64,000 bases of DNA from Kitasatospora herbaricolor. Its GTDB lineage: Bacteria > Actinomycetota > Actinomycetes > Streptomycetales > Streptomycetaceae. Positions 52,894 through 61,852 of this stretch are shown here, piece by piece. The stretch lies in contig NZ_JAUSVA010000002.1 of NCBI RefSeq assembly GCF_030813695.1, positions 4,836,001 to 4,900,000 on the forward strand, written 5' to 3'. The notes under the pieces were generated by a model. The model was given only the letters and a program-made list of their open reading frames with translations. It had not been told where the DNA came from and made no database searches. The translations under genes were made by a program, and so were the position numbers. The number at the start of each line of letters is the position of its first letter. Positions within the stretch are counted from its first letter, which is position 1.

Positions 52894-54843
52894 CTACATC
52901 GAGCGGACGTAGAAGCTGTACGACTGCGGCTGGGAGGCCTGCCCGGAGACGGTGAACGCCTGGACGTACAGGATGTTGGTGCCCCAGGAGCCGGCGTTCA
53001 GCCGGACGACGGCCTTGCCGTCCGTCGCCGGCATCTGCGAGCAGCCGACTCCGGGCGCGTAGAGCATCGAGTAGCAGAAGCCGCTGATCGTCCGGCCCTC
53101 CGTGGTGCCGGTGGAGGTCGCGCCGAAGGTGAAGGTCAGCGGCATGCCCGGGAAGATCTCGCCGGGCACGCCGTCGGAGGTGACGGTCACGCCGGTGATC
53201 TGCGAATCCGCGTCCACGCCGAAGTAGCAGGGCCGGCTGGGCGCAGAGACCCGGGTGCCGTCCGTCTCGTAGGCGTAGAAGCTGTACCGGCCGGAGCCCA
53301 GGACGCCGACCGGGACACCGGTGCGGGCGTGGTCGGAGGTCGGTGAGCCGGACCAGGAGCTGGTGCTGCCGTCCGGTCCGGTGAGGACCACCTGGAGCCA
53401 CGGCGAGGCCGGGCCGGGAGCGCCGCCGAGGACGGGCGTGGTGGCGTACAGGGTGGTGCTGCTGGAGTCGGAGAGCCGGAACCACTGCCCGGGCCCCGCC
53501 TCGGGGCAGGCCGGGCCGGAGGTGGCGAAGGTGAGGTTCGGGTCCGTCGGCCCGCCCTCGGGGAGGCTGAACCAGCCGAAGATGTCCACGACCACGTCCA
53601 CCCGGCCGAGGTGGTTGTAGACGTTGACCAGGCCCGAGTCGTCGACCGGCACGATCACCAGGTTAGGCACGGTCTGCCCGGCGTGGAAGTTGAGGTTCGA
53701 GGTGCTCGGCCGGCCGGTGCCGTTGCCCGGGAAGACGGTGAGGAAGCTGTCGTCGGTGGCGTTGGTCGCCGTGACGTTGAGGACGACGGCGGACACCTTG
53801 GTGGTGCCCAGGCCGCCGGTCGCCACCGGCAGGTTCATCACGCCGTCCGCGCCGAGGGTGTGGAAGCTGCCGCTCGTCCGGGTGTCGACCATGCGCTTGG
53901 GCCCGGTGGCCGAGTAGGCCGAGCCGGCGGGGCTGTGCTGGTAGTAGCCGAAGACGTCCGCCACCACCTGGGTTGCCCCGATGTGGTTGTAGAGGTCCAC
54001 CGAGCCGTCCGCGCCCAGCGGGACGGTCACCAGGTTGGGGGTGGTCTGTCCGGCCGTCCAGTTGAGGTTGGAGGTGCCGGGCCGCGCGGTGCCGTGCGGA
54101 TACACGGTCAGGAAGCTGTCCGAGGTGGTCCCGGTGGCGGTCACGTTCAGGACGACGGCGCTCGCGCCGACGGCCGGCACCCCGCCTTTCCCGGTGACCT
54201 TGAGGTTGACCGTCCCGTCCGCACCCACCGGGCCGGCCCCGCCGGAGCGGGTGTCGAGCAGCCGGGCCGGGCTGACCGGGACGTAACTGGACCCGGCGAT
54301 GCCCACGCTGTCCGTGTAGTAGCCGGCCAGGTCGGCGACGACGTCGGTACTGCCGGAGTTGTTGAAGAAGTCCACGAAGCCGTTGGAGACCGGCACCGTG
54401 ACGGCGTTGGGGACGGTCTGGCCGGCCGTGAAGTTGAGGTTCGAGGCCGTCGGCAGCGGGGTGCCGTCGGGGAAGACCGTGAGGTGGCTCTCCTCGCTGG
54501 GCCCGGTCACCGTCACGTTCATGACGACGGCCTTCACGTCGCCCGCGGGCAGGCCCACCGGCACCCGGATGTGGGTGCCGCCGGGGACCTTGCCCGCCGT
54601 CGGCACGCCGATCGCGGACCTGGTGTCGAGGATCCGGTGCGGGTCCGTCGGGACGAACTTGCCGGTCTGCGCGGCGGGCGGCACGGAAGCCGACTGCTGG
54701 GCGGCCGGCGCCCCGGCGGCCGCGGGTGCGGCCGCTGCCGCGGGCGTTGCCACGGTCAGGGCGAGCGTACTGGTGGCGGCCACGGCCAGGGCGAGCCGGC
54801 GTACCGGCCCCGCCAGGCGTGCCGGAGTGCGAAACCGTTCCAA
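52894..54843 (-). CDS. Secreted protein with three DTR...GYY repeats
   Basis: A 649-residue exported protein. I place the start at TTG 54843, since GCAGGAG lies 6 bases upstream and a clean signal peptide follows (RRLALAVAATSTLALTVATP, then AAAAAP); ATG codons further upstream lack ribosome-binding sites. Three repeats of about 120 residues follow, each running P-x-R-(I/L/M)-(L/V)-DTR ... LNVT-T ... SNLNF/W-AGQT-PN-V-VP ... GYY/GWF. A C-terminal region of about 200 residues with a Cys pair (GFCYSMLYAPGVGCSQ) is unrecognised. The repeat type is widespread in actinobacterial surface proteins but functionally undefined to my knowledge. The next gene carries three similar repeats. Confidence 0.85.
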   Translation of the reverse strand: MERFRTPARLAGPVRRLALAVAATSTLALTVATPAAAAAPAAAGAPAAQQSASVPPAAQTGKFVPTDPHRILDTRSAIGVPTAGKVPGGTHIRVPVGLPAGDVKAVVMNVTVTGPSEESHLTVFPDGTPLPTASNLNFTAGQTVPNAVTVPVSNGFVDFFNNSGSTDVVADLAGYYTDSVGIAGSSYVPVSPARLLDTRSGGAGPVGADGTVNLKVTGKGGVPAVGASAVVLNVTATGTTSDSFLTVYPHGTARPGTSNLNWTAGQTTPNLVTVPLGADGSVDLYNHIGATQVVADVFGYYQHSPAGSAYSATGPKRMVDTRTSGSFHTLGADGVMNLPVATGGLGTTKVSAVVLNVTATNATDDSFLTVFPGNGTGRPSTSNLNFHAGQTVPNLVIVPVDDSGLVNVYNHLGRVDVVVDIFGWFSLPEGGPTDPNLTFATSGPACPEAGPGQWFRLSDSSSTTLYATTPVLGGAPGPASPWLQVVLTGPDGSTSSWSGSPTSDHARTGVPVGVLGSGRYSFYAYETDGTRVSAPSRPCYFGVDADSQITGVTVTSDGVPGEIFPGMPLTFTFGATSTGTTEGRTISGFCYSMLYAPGVGCSQMPATDGKAVVRLNAGSWGTNILYVQAFTVSGQASQPQSYSFYVRSM

Positions 54844-55162
54844 CTGGGACTCCTGCGGAAGGGGTTGACGTAGTGCCGGCATGCCGGCCCGGGGCAGGCC
54901 CCGCCGTCGACGGTGCGCGGCGCGCAGCCACGTCGACATGACCCCCCGGCCGGCCGAAGTCACCAGCTGCTGATTCATATCATCAGCGGGCAAGCGGTTT
55001 TTCGGGCGGAGCCGGTGCGCGGCAGCCGGAACGGGAGAGGTGCCGTGCGCGCCGTCCGGACGGGAGCACCGAGTGCGTCCGTCCTTCGGGCTCCGCAGGC
55101 ACCTCTCCGCGTCGTCCCCGCCCTGCTCGGCCACCGACCGTCGGACGGTGGCCGCGCGGGTG
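54844..55162. other. 319-bp gap with an inverted repeat
   Basis: It contains GCTGAT (54969-54974) and ATCAGC (54982-54987), a perfect 6-base inverted repeat in the only A/T-rich part, probably an operator or promoter-proximal site for the 54843 gene. I see no gene and no strong terminator in the rest. Confidence 0.4.
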
Positions 55163-57919
55163 TCAGTCGTTCTGGTAGTAGCCGAAGATGTCGACGATCA
55201 GGTCGATGTTGCCGTCGCTCTCGTTGAAGAAGTCGATCAGGCCGCGGCCCGGCGCGACCTGCACCAGGTTCGGCACGGTGGTGGCGCGCCGCCAGTTCAG
55301 CGAGGAGGTGTTCGGTGCGTACACCGGATACGGGTACCCGCCCCGGTAGTCGGCCAGGGTGTTCGGGTCGGAGGCGACGGTCAGGTGGCCGTCGTCGCCG
55401 GTGTTGGTGACGGTGGCGTTGAAGACGAACGCCGGGATGTCGGTGCGCGTGGTCATCGGCAGGTAGGCGTAGTAGCGGCCCTTCAGCGGGCCGCCGCCCC
55501 AGGTCGCCGGGTCGCGGGTGTCCAGCAGCCGCTCCGGGTCGACCGGGATGAACGCGCCCTTCTCGTAGGCGCTGTAGTAGCCGACCACGTCGACGATCAC
55601 GTCGGTACCGGCCCAGGCGCCGTTGAACACCTGGATCCTGCCGTCCGCGCCGACCGGCACGACGACCGAGTTGGCGACGGTCTGCCCGGCGGTGAAGTTC
55701 ACGTTGGACGCCGTGGGCAGGGCCTGCCCGCTCGGGTAGACGATCAGGTGGCCGTCCTGGCGCGGGTTGGTGACGGTGACGTTCAGCGCGACCGCGGTGA
55801 TGGCCCCGTTCGGCAGACCGGGGGCGGCGTCGGCGATCTGCACCGGGATCGAACCGCGTCCGGGGATCTGGTTGCGCGGGGCACCGGTGCCGTCGCGGGT
55901 GTCGACCAGTCGGCTGGGGCCCACGGGGGCGAAGCCGGCCGCGGCCGTCGGGGTGAAGTAGCCGGTGATGTCGGCGATCAGGTCGGTGGTGTCCCAGCCG
56001 CCGTTGTACAGGTCGACGTAGCCGTTGTCGCCGATCGGCACCATCACCAGGTTCGGCACGGTCTGCTTGGCCCGGTAGTTGACGTTCGAGGTGGTCGGCC
56101 GCCGGCCGCCGTCCGGGTACGCCGTGATGTGGCCGTCGGCGGCCGGGCCGGTCACGGTCAGGTTCAGCACCGCGGCGGTCGCGTTCGCCGGGATGCCGTC
56201 GGCGCCGCCGACCTTGAGCTTGACCGTTCCGTACGCCGGGATCCGGCCGGCGGCCGCGAGCCCCGTGCCGTCCCGGCTGTCCAGCAGCCGCTTGGGGCCG
56301 TACGCGGTGTACTGCGAGCCGAGGGTGGAGACCTTCACCGTGTTGCGGATGGTGTTGCCGGTCTTCTCGTAGTCGGTGACGGTGATCGTGTAGTCGCCGA
56401 GCTTCTCGTAGATGTGGCCCGCCGTCGTCCTCACCGGCTTGTCGCCGTAGAAGTTGCTGATGCCGGTGCTGCCGTCCCCCCACTCGATGTAGATGTCCTG
56501 GGCGACCGGCAGGGTGGTCACGTCCAGGTCCAGCGAGATGCCGAACGCGCTGGAGTTCTTCGCGGTCAGGGCCATCGCGAAGCCGGGGTTGTTGCTCTGG
56601 AACCTGACCGCGCCACGGTCGGACATCGGGCCGTGGCCGAAGTAGTCGGTGGTCAGGGCGCCGGGCGCGGACTGGTTGGCGGTGCCGATCGCGGCGGAGC
56701 CGGTCTGCAGGGCGTAGGCGACGCCCCACTGCGAACCGTTGTTGACCGGCTGCGGTGCGACGGGTTCGACGGTGTCGTGCGCGCCCTGCGTCTGTGCGGC
56801 CCGGAAGGCGGCCACGGTCGGGTACGCGGTGCCGGCCCAGCGGTAGGGTCCGGCGCCGGTGGCGACCGCGGAGTAGAAGTCGTTGTAGTCGGCGGTGGTC
56901 GCCGGTGCGGACTCGGCGGAGACCGTCACCGCGCTGCGGCCGGAGTCGCAGGCGGCTGCGTTCTCGGTCTCGACCAGCAGGTTGTTCTGAATCGACACGG
57001 CCGTCGAGGCGCCGTCGACCACGATCCCGGGGAGGCAGCCGCGCTGGACGGTGTTGCCGGTGATGTTCAGGCCCTGCACCCCGGTCGCGGTGATGCCACT
57101 GATCTGCTGCTCGTACGTTCCGGAGTTGGTGATGCCCGAGGCGCCGATCAGGTTGCCGGCCAGCGTGACGCCCTTCGCCCCGGCGGCCACCGAGATCGCC
57201 GTGGCACCGGCGCTGAACAGTGCGACGTGCGACCGGGTGACGGCCACCGTGTCGGACGTGCCGTCGACGGCCACGGCGGTCCCGTACGCGCCGACGTTGA
57301 CGGAGTCGAGGGTGATCCGGGTGGAGCCCTTGACGGCCAGCGCGGCCGGCACGCCACCGGTCGAGATCGTGAGGTGATTGATCGTCACGTCGCTGACGCC
57401 GTCCAGGGTCAGCCCGGGCTTGGTGGAGCCCGTGTTGTCCCCGTCGATCTGCGGGGCGTTGGTCCCGCCGGTGATGGTCAGCCCGGAGGTGCGGACGACC
57501 ACGTTCTCCGCGGTGCGCGGCGGGCTGGTCCCCTCGTCCTTCCCGTCGACCCGGACGGTGTCGCCGGGGACGGCCGCGTCCACGCCGTGCTGCAGGCTGC
57601 AGAACGGCGCCGCCTGGGTGCCCGTCCCGGTGTCCGTGGCACAGGTGCTGCGGGTGAGGACGTAGACGGTCCGGCCGGTGGAGGGCGCGGCGGCGGCCCG
57701 GGCGGCAACCGCGGCGCCCTGGCCCTGCACCCGGTACGAGTTGCTCGCCGGGCTGGTGAAGGTCTTGGCGTCGGGCAGCTCCCACCCGCTCGCGGCGGGA
57801 GCCGGTACGGCGTTCGGTACGGCGTTCGGGGCCGGGTCGGCGGCGTGCGCCTGACCCGGCAGGAAGGCGAACCCGGCGGCGAGAGCCGCAGTGGTCGCAA
57901 CGAGACGGCGGTTGTGCAC
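55163..57919 (-). CDS. Secreted right-handed beta-helix protein with PKD-like and DTR repeats
   Basis: A 918-residue exported protein. GTG 57919 follows GGGGGACCG and gives a signal peptide (RRLVATTAALAAGFAFLPGQ, AHA cleavage). Residues about 85-350 form a parallel beta-helix pattern (ENVVVRTSGLTITGGTNAPQ, VTINHLTIS, LNITGNTVQRG, VSIQNNLLVET), like polysaccharide lyase or Nos-type repeats. A PKD-like segment follows (YIEWGDGSTGISN, AGHIYEKLGDYTITVTD). Three DTR...GYY repeats make up the rest (KRLLDSRDGTG, SRLVDTRDGTG, ERLLDTRDPATW). The beta-helix suggests carbohydrate binding or cleavage, but catalytic residues cannot be assigned. It is probably a surface or matrix protein, paired with the 52894 gene. 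Confidence 0.85.
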   Translation of the reverse strand: MHNRRLVATTAALAAGFAFLPGQAHAADPAPNAVPNAVPAPAASGWELPDAKTFTSPASNSYRVQGQGAAVAARAAAAPSTGRTVYVLTRSTCATDTGTGTQAAPFCSLQHGVDAAVPGDTVRVDGKDEGTSPPRTAENVVVRTSGLTITGGTNAPQIDGDNTGSTKPGLTLDGVSDVTINHLTISTGGVPAALAVKGSTRITLDSVNVGAYGTAVAVDGTSDTVAVTRSHVALFSAGATAISVAAGAKGVTLAGNLIGASGITNSGTYEQQISGITATGVQGLNITGNTVQRGCLPGIVVDGASTAVSIQNNLLVETENAAACDSGRSAVTVSAESAPATTADYNDFYSAVATGAGPYRWAGTAYPTVAAFRAAQTQGAHDTVEPVAPQPVNNGSQWGVAYALQTGSAAIGTANQSAPGALTTDYFGHGPMSDRGAVRFQSNNPGFAMALTAKNSSAFGISLDLDVTTLPVAQDIYIEWGDGSTGISNFYGDKPVRTTAGHIYEKLGDYTITVTDYEKTGNTIRNTVKVSTLGSQYTAYGPKRLLDSRDGTGLAAAGRIPAYGTVKLKVGGADGIPANATAAVLNLTVTGPAADGHITAYPDGGRRPTTSNVNYRAKQTVPNLVMVPIGDNGYVDLYNGGWDTTDLIADITGYFTPTAAAGFAPVGPSRLVDTRDGTGAPRNQIPGRGSIPVQIADAAPGLPNGAITAVALNVTVTNPRQDGHLIVYPSGQALPTASNVNFTAGQTVANSVVVPVGADGRIQVFNGAWAGTDVIVDVVGYYSAYEKGAFIPVDPERLLDTRDPATWGGGPLKGRYYAYLPMTTRTDIPAFVFNATVTNTGDDGHLTVASDPNTLADYRGGYPYPVYAPNTSSLNWRRATTVPNLVQVAPGRGLIDFFNESDGNIDLIVDIFGYYQND

Positions 57920-58246
57920 CGGTCCCCCAGATTGAAAGTCTGACAATCGCCCCTGTGGCGGGGGTCAGGCTACAAGAGGCCGCTCCAGCACCGGCAACGG
58001 GTTTCCTGCCTTCGATCCCGTCAGCCTCGGCTTCTTCAGGGGGTGTTGCCGTTGCGCCCGCGAGGAGTGCCGGGCCCGGCACGGGAACGGCTGCAAAGGA
58101 CGGGAGGAGGCGTGCCGCATGCACCAGGAGGCCCGCCCGGGGGTCGCCGGAGCGCGCTCGGGCGGTGAAAGGCCCGCTCCGGCCATGACCCTCGGTCGAG
58201 CTGGTGGCCCGGCCCCTGGGCGTGCGGGCCTCTTCGAGGTCCGGGG

Positions 58247-58278
58247 CCCGCTCCGCCCGCCGCCGCGGGCGGAGCGGG
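58247..58278 (-). terminator. Hairpin terminator after the PknH-like sensor protein gene
   Basis: CCCGCTCCGCCCGC (58247-58260) pairs perfectly with GCGGGCGGAGCGGG (58265-58278), loop CGCC, immediately downstream of the stop at 58287. The rest of the 367-bp gap 57920-58286 shows no gene. Confidence 0.8.
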
Positions 58279-58286
58279 GCTGCCGT

Positions 58287-58967
58287 TCAGGAGGCGAGGC
58301 GGTTCAGCGCCGCGGTGGCGATGCCTTCGACGGAGGCCGGGGCGTCGGCGGCCCGGCCGGTGAGCTCGACGACGGCGACCCTGGTGCCGCGGCGCAGGAC
58401 CGCGACCCCGCCGCCGACGGTGCCGTCGCCGCTGTAGGACGGGTACCAGCGGGCGCTGCCGCCGTTGACGTTCAGGGTGTGGGCCGCGCCGTAGTGCCAG
58501 TGGCCGACGGGCTCGTCCTGGCAGTCCTCGACGAGCGCGACCAGCTGCTTCTCCCAGCCGGCGGCCTCGGCCCCGGTGGTGGCGCTCGCGGCGGACTCGG
58601 TCAGTAGACCGCCGGTGTCGAAGGTCCAGGTCACGGACGCGTACGCGGTGGCCCTGCCCTTGGTCAGGTCGCGCATCGTCTCCTCGCCCGAGCACGCGGA
58701 AAGCCCCTGGCGTCCGGTCAGCGCGACGGTCGCGCCGACCGGGTTCGGGCCCTGCTGGAAGTAGTCCTCGCTCTGGACGAGGGCGGCGGAGCCGAGTCCG
58801 GGCGCGGCGACCGCGGTGCGGTGCGCCGCGGTGTGCGCGTCCCCGTCGGCGGTGGCCGACTGGGTGCCGACGACGCTGGCCGTGACCAGTGCGGCGGCGA
58901 AGCAGGCCGCGACGGCGACCCGGTTGCGGCGAACGGACTTCTGCTGGACGGCCTGGTTCTCGGTCAT
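58287..58967 (-). CDS. Secreted PknH-like sensor-domain protein A
   Basis: A 226-residue protein with an N-terminal TM or signal helix (RVAVAACFAAALVTASVVGT) and an extracellular domain resembling the C-terminal sensor domain of mycobacterial PknH-type proteins: LSACSGEETMRDLTKG, then VEDCQDEPVGHWHYGAAHTL and a Val/Ala-rich last strand (VAVLRRGTRVAVVEL). The paired cysteines in ACSGE and DCQDE are also found in the next gene, so the two are paralogs. GGGGGACCAG precedes the ATG at 58967. It lies downstream of the ECF sigma factor gene on the same strand. Confidence 0.75.
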   Translation of the reverse strand: MTENQAVQQKSVRRNRVAVAACFAAALVTASVVGTQSATADGDAHTAAHRTAVAAPGLGSAALVQSEDYFQQGPNPVGATVALTGRQGLSACSGEETMRDLTKGRATAYASVTWTFDTGGLLTESAASATTGAEAAGWEKQLVALVEDCQDEPVGHWHYGAAHTLNVNGGSARWYPSYSGDGTVGGGVAVLRRGTRVAVVELTGRAADAPASVEGIATAALNRLAS

Positions 58968-59061
58968 CTGGTCCCCCTGCTGGTCGGGACGCCTGCTGCG
59001 TCCTCGTACAACCGGGGAGATGCCGCCGGAGGAGGGAAAGTTGGAGCCCCGACCGGCTGTT

Positions 59062-59898
59062 TCACAGCTGTGACAGAGCGGTCCTGACGACGCGGTCCAT
59101 CGCGGCCGTCCCCAGGCAGGCATGGACCTCCAGCACCCCGTAGTGCTTGCCGCTGCGCAGCACGGCGATGCCCCCGCAGGGCTCCCTGCCCTCGGGCGCC
59201 GTACCGGTGGTGTTGAGGGTTCCCTCGTAGGCGCCCATCCAGCTCGCGGTGACGTCCGGGGCGAGCTGCAGCCTCGTGGTCCTTCCGTAGACCCAGTGCC
59301 CCGGCGGCATCTCCTGGCAGGGCACCTCCTCCAGCAGCAGGCGCTCGGCGTAGTTCTGCGCCAGGGAAGGGCTCGTGGCCTCGGCGGCGACCTCGCGGGC
59401 GACCTGGGTGACGATGTCGGCGGCCAGCGTGGGGTCGCTCGGGTCGGTGCGGGGGCTGGTCATCAGTCCGCGGAAGTGGGCACCGGGACCGCCCAGGGTC
59501 TGACCGAGGGTCTTCTCGCCGGAGCAGGCCGAGTTGGCGTAGGCCCCGTCGCCGTACCGGTCGGTGACGTGGATCCGGCCGGTGCCGACGTCCGGGCCGA
59601 ACGCCGCGGGACCGAGCAGGTTCGCGGTGGTCACCGGCCCGGTCGCTCCGGTGGGCGAGGCGGAGCCGGAGGCCGAGGACGTGGGCGCGGACGTCGGACC
59701 GGACGCGCCGGGCGTCGGGAGGACGGACGCGCCCGGGGGTGGCCCGCCGACCGCGGCACCCGCCCTCGTCACCGGGTGCGCGGTGGCGCCGGGGGGCGGT
59801 GGCAGGACGAACCGGCCGGTCGCCAGCCCGAGCGCGGCGGCCGCCACCAGGGCGGCGACGGCGGACCGGCGCCGGACGACGGCGGGGCCGCCGTTCAC
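59062..59898 (-). CDS. Membrane-anchored PknH-like sensor-domain protein B
   Basis: A 278-residue protein: N-terminal TM helix (SAVAALVAAAALGLATGRFV), a Pro/Ser/Thr-rich linker (about 35-90), then a PknH-like domain with SACSGEKTLGQTLGG, VPCQEMPPGHWVYGRTTRLQ and GIAVLRSGKHYGVLEVHACLG. It shares ACSGE and CQ-x-x-P-x-GHW-x-YG with protein A but has one additional Cys pair (REPCGGI, VHACLG). The GTG start overlaps the stop of the sigma-factor gene (GTGA), so it is translated with it. Its position suggests an envelope sensor or anti-sigma-like partner, which is inference. Confidence 0.78.
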   Translation of the reverse strand: MNGGPAVVRRRSAVAALVAAAALGLATGRFVLPPPPGATAHPVTRAGAAVGGPPPGASVLPTPGASGPTSAPTSSASGSASPTGATGPVTTANLLGPAAFGPDVGTGRIHVTDRYGDGAYANSACSGEKTLGQTLGGPGAHFRGLMTSPRTDPSDPTLAADIVTQVAREVAAEATSPSLAQNYAERLLLEEVPCQEMPPGHWVYGRTTRLQLAPDVTASWMGAYEGTLNTTGTAPEGREPCGGIAVLRSGKHYGVLEVHACLGTAAMDRVVRTALSQL

Positions 59899-60440
59899 AG
59901 ACCCTTGACCAGGCGCTCGCGCATGAAGCGGCGGGCCTGGTGGATACGGTCCTTGACCGTGCCCAACGGGGCGTCCAGCTCCGCGGCCACCTGGACGTAG
60001 GTCAGGTCACCCAGGTCGCGCAGCACGAAGGACTCCACCAGGGCGGGGTGCTGCTGCTCCAGCGCGGCCAGCGCCTCCATCAGGTCGAGCCGGGTCCCGG
60101 CGATGACGCTGGTGGTGCGCGGGTCGACGGACTCGGGGAGGTCGGCGTGGCTGTCCTCGGCGCGTCGGCGCATCGAGCGGTAGGTGGACCGGGCGGCGTT
60201 CGAGGCGATCACCGTCACCCAGCCCAGGAATGAGCCGTGGCCCCCGTACTCGCCCAGGTGCGTGCTGATGGACAGGAGCGCGTCCTGCGCGGCCTCCTCC
60301 GCATCGGCGTGGTGGGGCAGGAAGCGCGAGCAGCGACGCAGCACCACCGGCCGCAGCTTGGCCAGCAGGTACTCCGTCGACCCCGGGTCCCCCGCCTGGG
60401 CCGCCGCCACGAGCCGTTCCAGCTCACCTTCCTCGAACAC
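59895..60440 (-). CDS. ECF-type RNA polymerase sigma factor
   Basis: A 181-residue sigma-70-family protein with region 2 (about 25-90; RFLPHHADAEEAAQDALLSI, FLGWVTVIASNAARSTYRSM) and region 4 (about 115-175; ALAALEQQHPALVESFVLRD, LTYVQVAAELDAPLGTVKDR). GTG 60440 has GGGGGATCCGG upstream. No classical anti-sigma gene with a ZAS motif is present. Instead it is coupled to a PknH-like membrane protein and divergent (86 bp) from a Ser/Thr kinase, a layout like ECF factors controlled by phosphorylation. Confidence 0.92.
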   Translation of the reverse strand: MFEEGELERLVAAAQAGDPGSTEYLLAKLRPVVLRRCSRFLPHHADAEEAAQDALLSISTHLGEYGGHGSFLGWVTVIASNAARSTYRSMRRRAEDSHADLPESVDPRTTSVIAGTRLDLMEALAALEQQHPALVESFVLRDLGDLTYVQVAAELDAPLGTVKDRIHQARRFMRERLVKGL

Positions 60441-60526
60441 CCGGATCCCCCGTCTCGTCCCGCCTGGCCTGCCGGTCGTCGAACGGGAGTTCCGCACGCC
60501 CCCCGACTCCGGCAAAATGCTGCCAC

Positions 60527-61462
60527 ATGCACAAGCTCGGCCGTTATCTCCTCCTGGAGCGGCTCGGAGCCGGCTCCTTCGCGACGGTCTGGAAGGCCTA
60601 CGATCCGGAGCTCGACACCGAGGTCGCGGTGAAGGTGCTGGCCGAGAACTGGGCCGCCAACGCCGATGTGCGCGAGCGGTTCCTCACAGAGGCGAGGCTG
60701 CTGCGCCGGATCGCCAGCCCGCGGGTGGTCCGGGTGCACGACGTCGGGGTGCAGGAGGACCGGCCCTACTTCGTGATGGACCACGTACGCGGCGGCACCC
60801 TGGCGGACCGGGTCGGGCAGTGCGACCCGCAGGAGGCGCTGCGGCTGGCCGCGGAGGCGGGCTACGCGGTCCAGGTCCTGCACGAGGCGGGCGTGGTGCA
60901 CCGCGACGTCAAGCCGTCCAACCTGCTGCTCGCCACCGGTCCTGCGCCCGCCGCGGTGCTGGTGGCGGACCTGGGCAGCGCGAAGCACCTGGCCGACGCG
61001 TCCGGGCTGACGGTGACCACGGGCACGCCCGCGTACATGGCACCGGAACAGGCCTTCCAGACCGGCGGGATCGACGGGAGGGCCGACGTGTACGCGCTGG
61101 CCGTCGTGGCCTACGAGCTGCTGACCGGGCAGAAGCCGTTCGGCCCGGGCGGACGCGCCACCGCGCTGATGACCGACCGGTCGACCGCCTCGACGCTGCC
61201 GGCGCTCCCCGCCGGAGCGGAGCTGCCACCGAACATCGCCCTGCTGCTACGGACCGCGATGTCCGTCGAGCCGGCGGACCGACCGCCGACCGCCCGGGCC
61301 TTCGCGGACGCGCTGCTGGCCCCGGTCCCGCAGTCCCGGCCCGAAGGTGCGGGCCCAGCACCTGTCCGGGAAGGCCCCGGGCGGCTGACCCCGCGCGCGG
61401 TCTGTCTGGCGGCGGGCACGGTGTTCACGGCGACGACCCTGCTGAGCTGGCTGCGGCGTTGA
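60527..61462 (+). CDS. Membrane-anchored Ser/Thr protein kinase
   Basis: A 311-residue Hanks-type kinase: Gly-loop LGAGSFATVWKAYD, ATP-Lys36 in VAVKVL, catalytic loop VVHRDVKPSNLLL, DLGSA in place of DFG, TGTPAYMAPEQAF and DVYALAVVAYELLTG. After a short Pro-rich linker, a C-terminal TM helix (AVCLAAGTVFTATTLLSWL) ends the protein, leaving no extracellular sensor domain. The separate PknH-like proteins encoded across the divergent promoter could supply that sensing. It probably phosphorylates the adjacent ECF sigma factor or its partners. Confidence 0.92.
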   Translation: MHKLGRYLLLERLGAGSFATVWKAYDPELDTEVAVKVLAENWAANADVRERFLTEARLLRRIASPRVVRVHDVGVQEDRPYFVMDHVRGGTLADRVGQCDPQEALRLAAEAGYAVQVLHEAGVVHRDVKPSNLLLATGPAPAAVLVADLGSAKHLADASGLTVTTGTPAYMAPEQAFQTGGIDGRADVYALAVVAYELLTGQKPFGPGGRATALMTDRSTASTLPALPAGAELPPNIALLLRTAMSVEPADRPPTARAFADALLAPVPQSRPEGAGPAPVREGPGRLTPRAVCLAAGTVFTATTLLSWLRR

Positions 61463-61530
61463 ACCCGACAGGGAGCCGGTCCGCACCCGCGTTGGTGTCC
61501 CGGGGAGGGATCCGGCCCTTGCGGCCCGAC

Positions 61531-61786
61531 CGGTGACCGCCTCGGCCTCGACCCGGGAGAGCGTCCGGTTCGACCGGGCTTCGTCGGCGCGGGCGCACGC
61601 CGAACTCGCCGACCTGGTGGATCCGAGGATCCTGGCGTGCGCTCGGAGAGGTCCTCATCGGTGAACGCGACTTCTCCCGGCGGTCGTTCCGGGACGAGCC
61701 GTGGTTCGGGGCGGTACCGACGTTGACGGGGGCTGCCACGGCTACCGGGCGGATCCGCCTCGGCACCCTGGTGACCTCGGTCAATC
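61531..61786. pseudogene. Collapsed relic copy of the toxin-antitoxin/LLM region
   Basis: Three blocks resemble, in order, parts of the intact locus downstream: 61531-61595 resembles 62038-62102 (inside the PIN toxin gene; shared GACCCGGGAGAGCGTCCGGT), 61601-61670 resembles about 62266-62335 (antitoxin gene; shared GATCCTGGCGTGCGC), and 61671-61786 resembles about 62646-62756 (LLM gene). The last block still reads SFRDEPWFGAVPTLT, then RIRLGTLVTS in frame. The DNA between blocks is deleted. It accounts for most of the 390-bp gap 61463-61852. Confidence 0.85.
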
Positions 61787-61852
61787 CTTTTTCACCTGTC
61801 ACATGCTGGCCTGCGGGAACGCTTGCCGAGAGTGTCCGGGTCCCGCTCGGGC

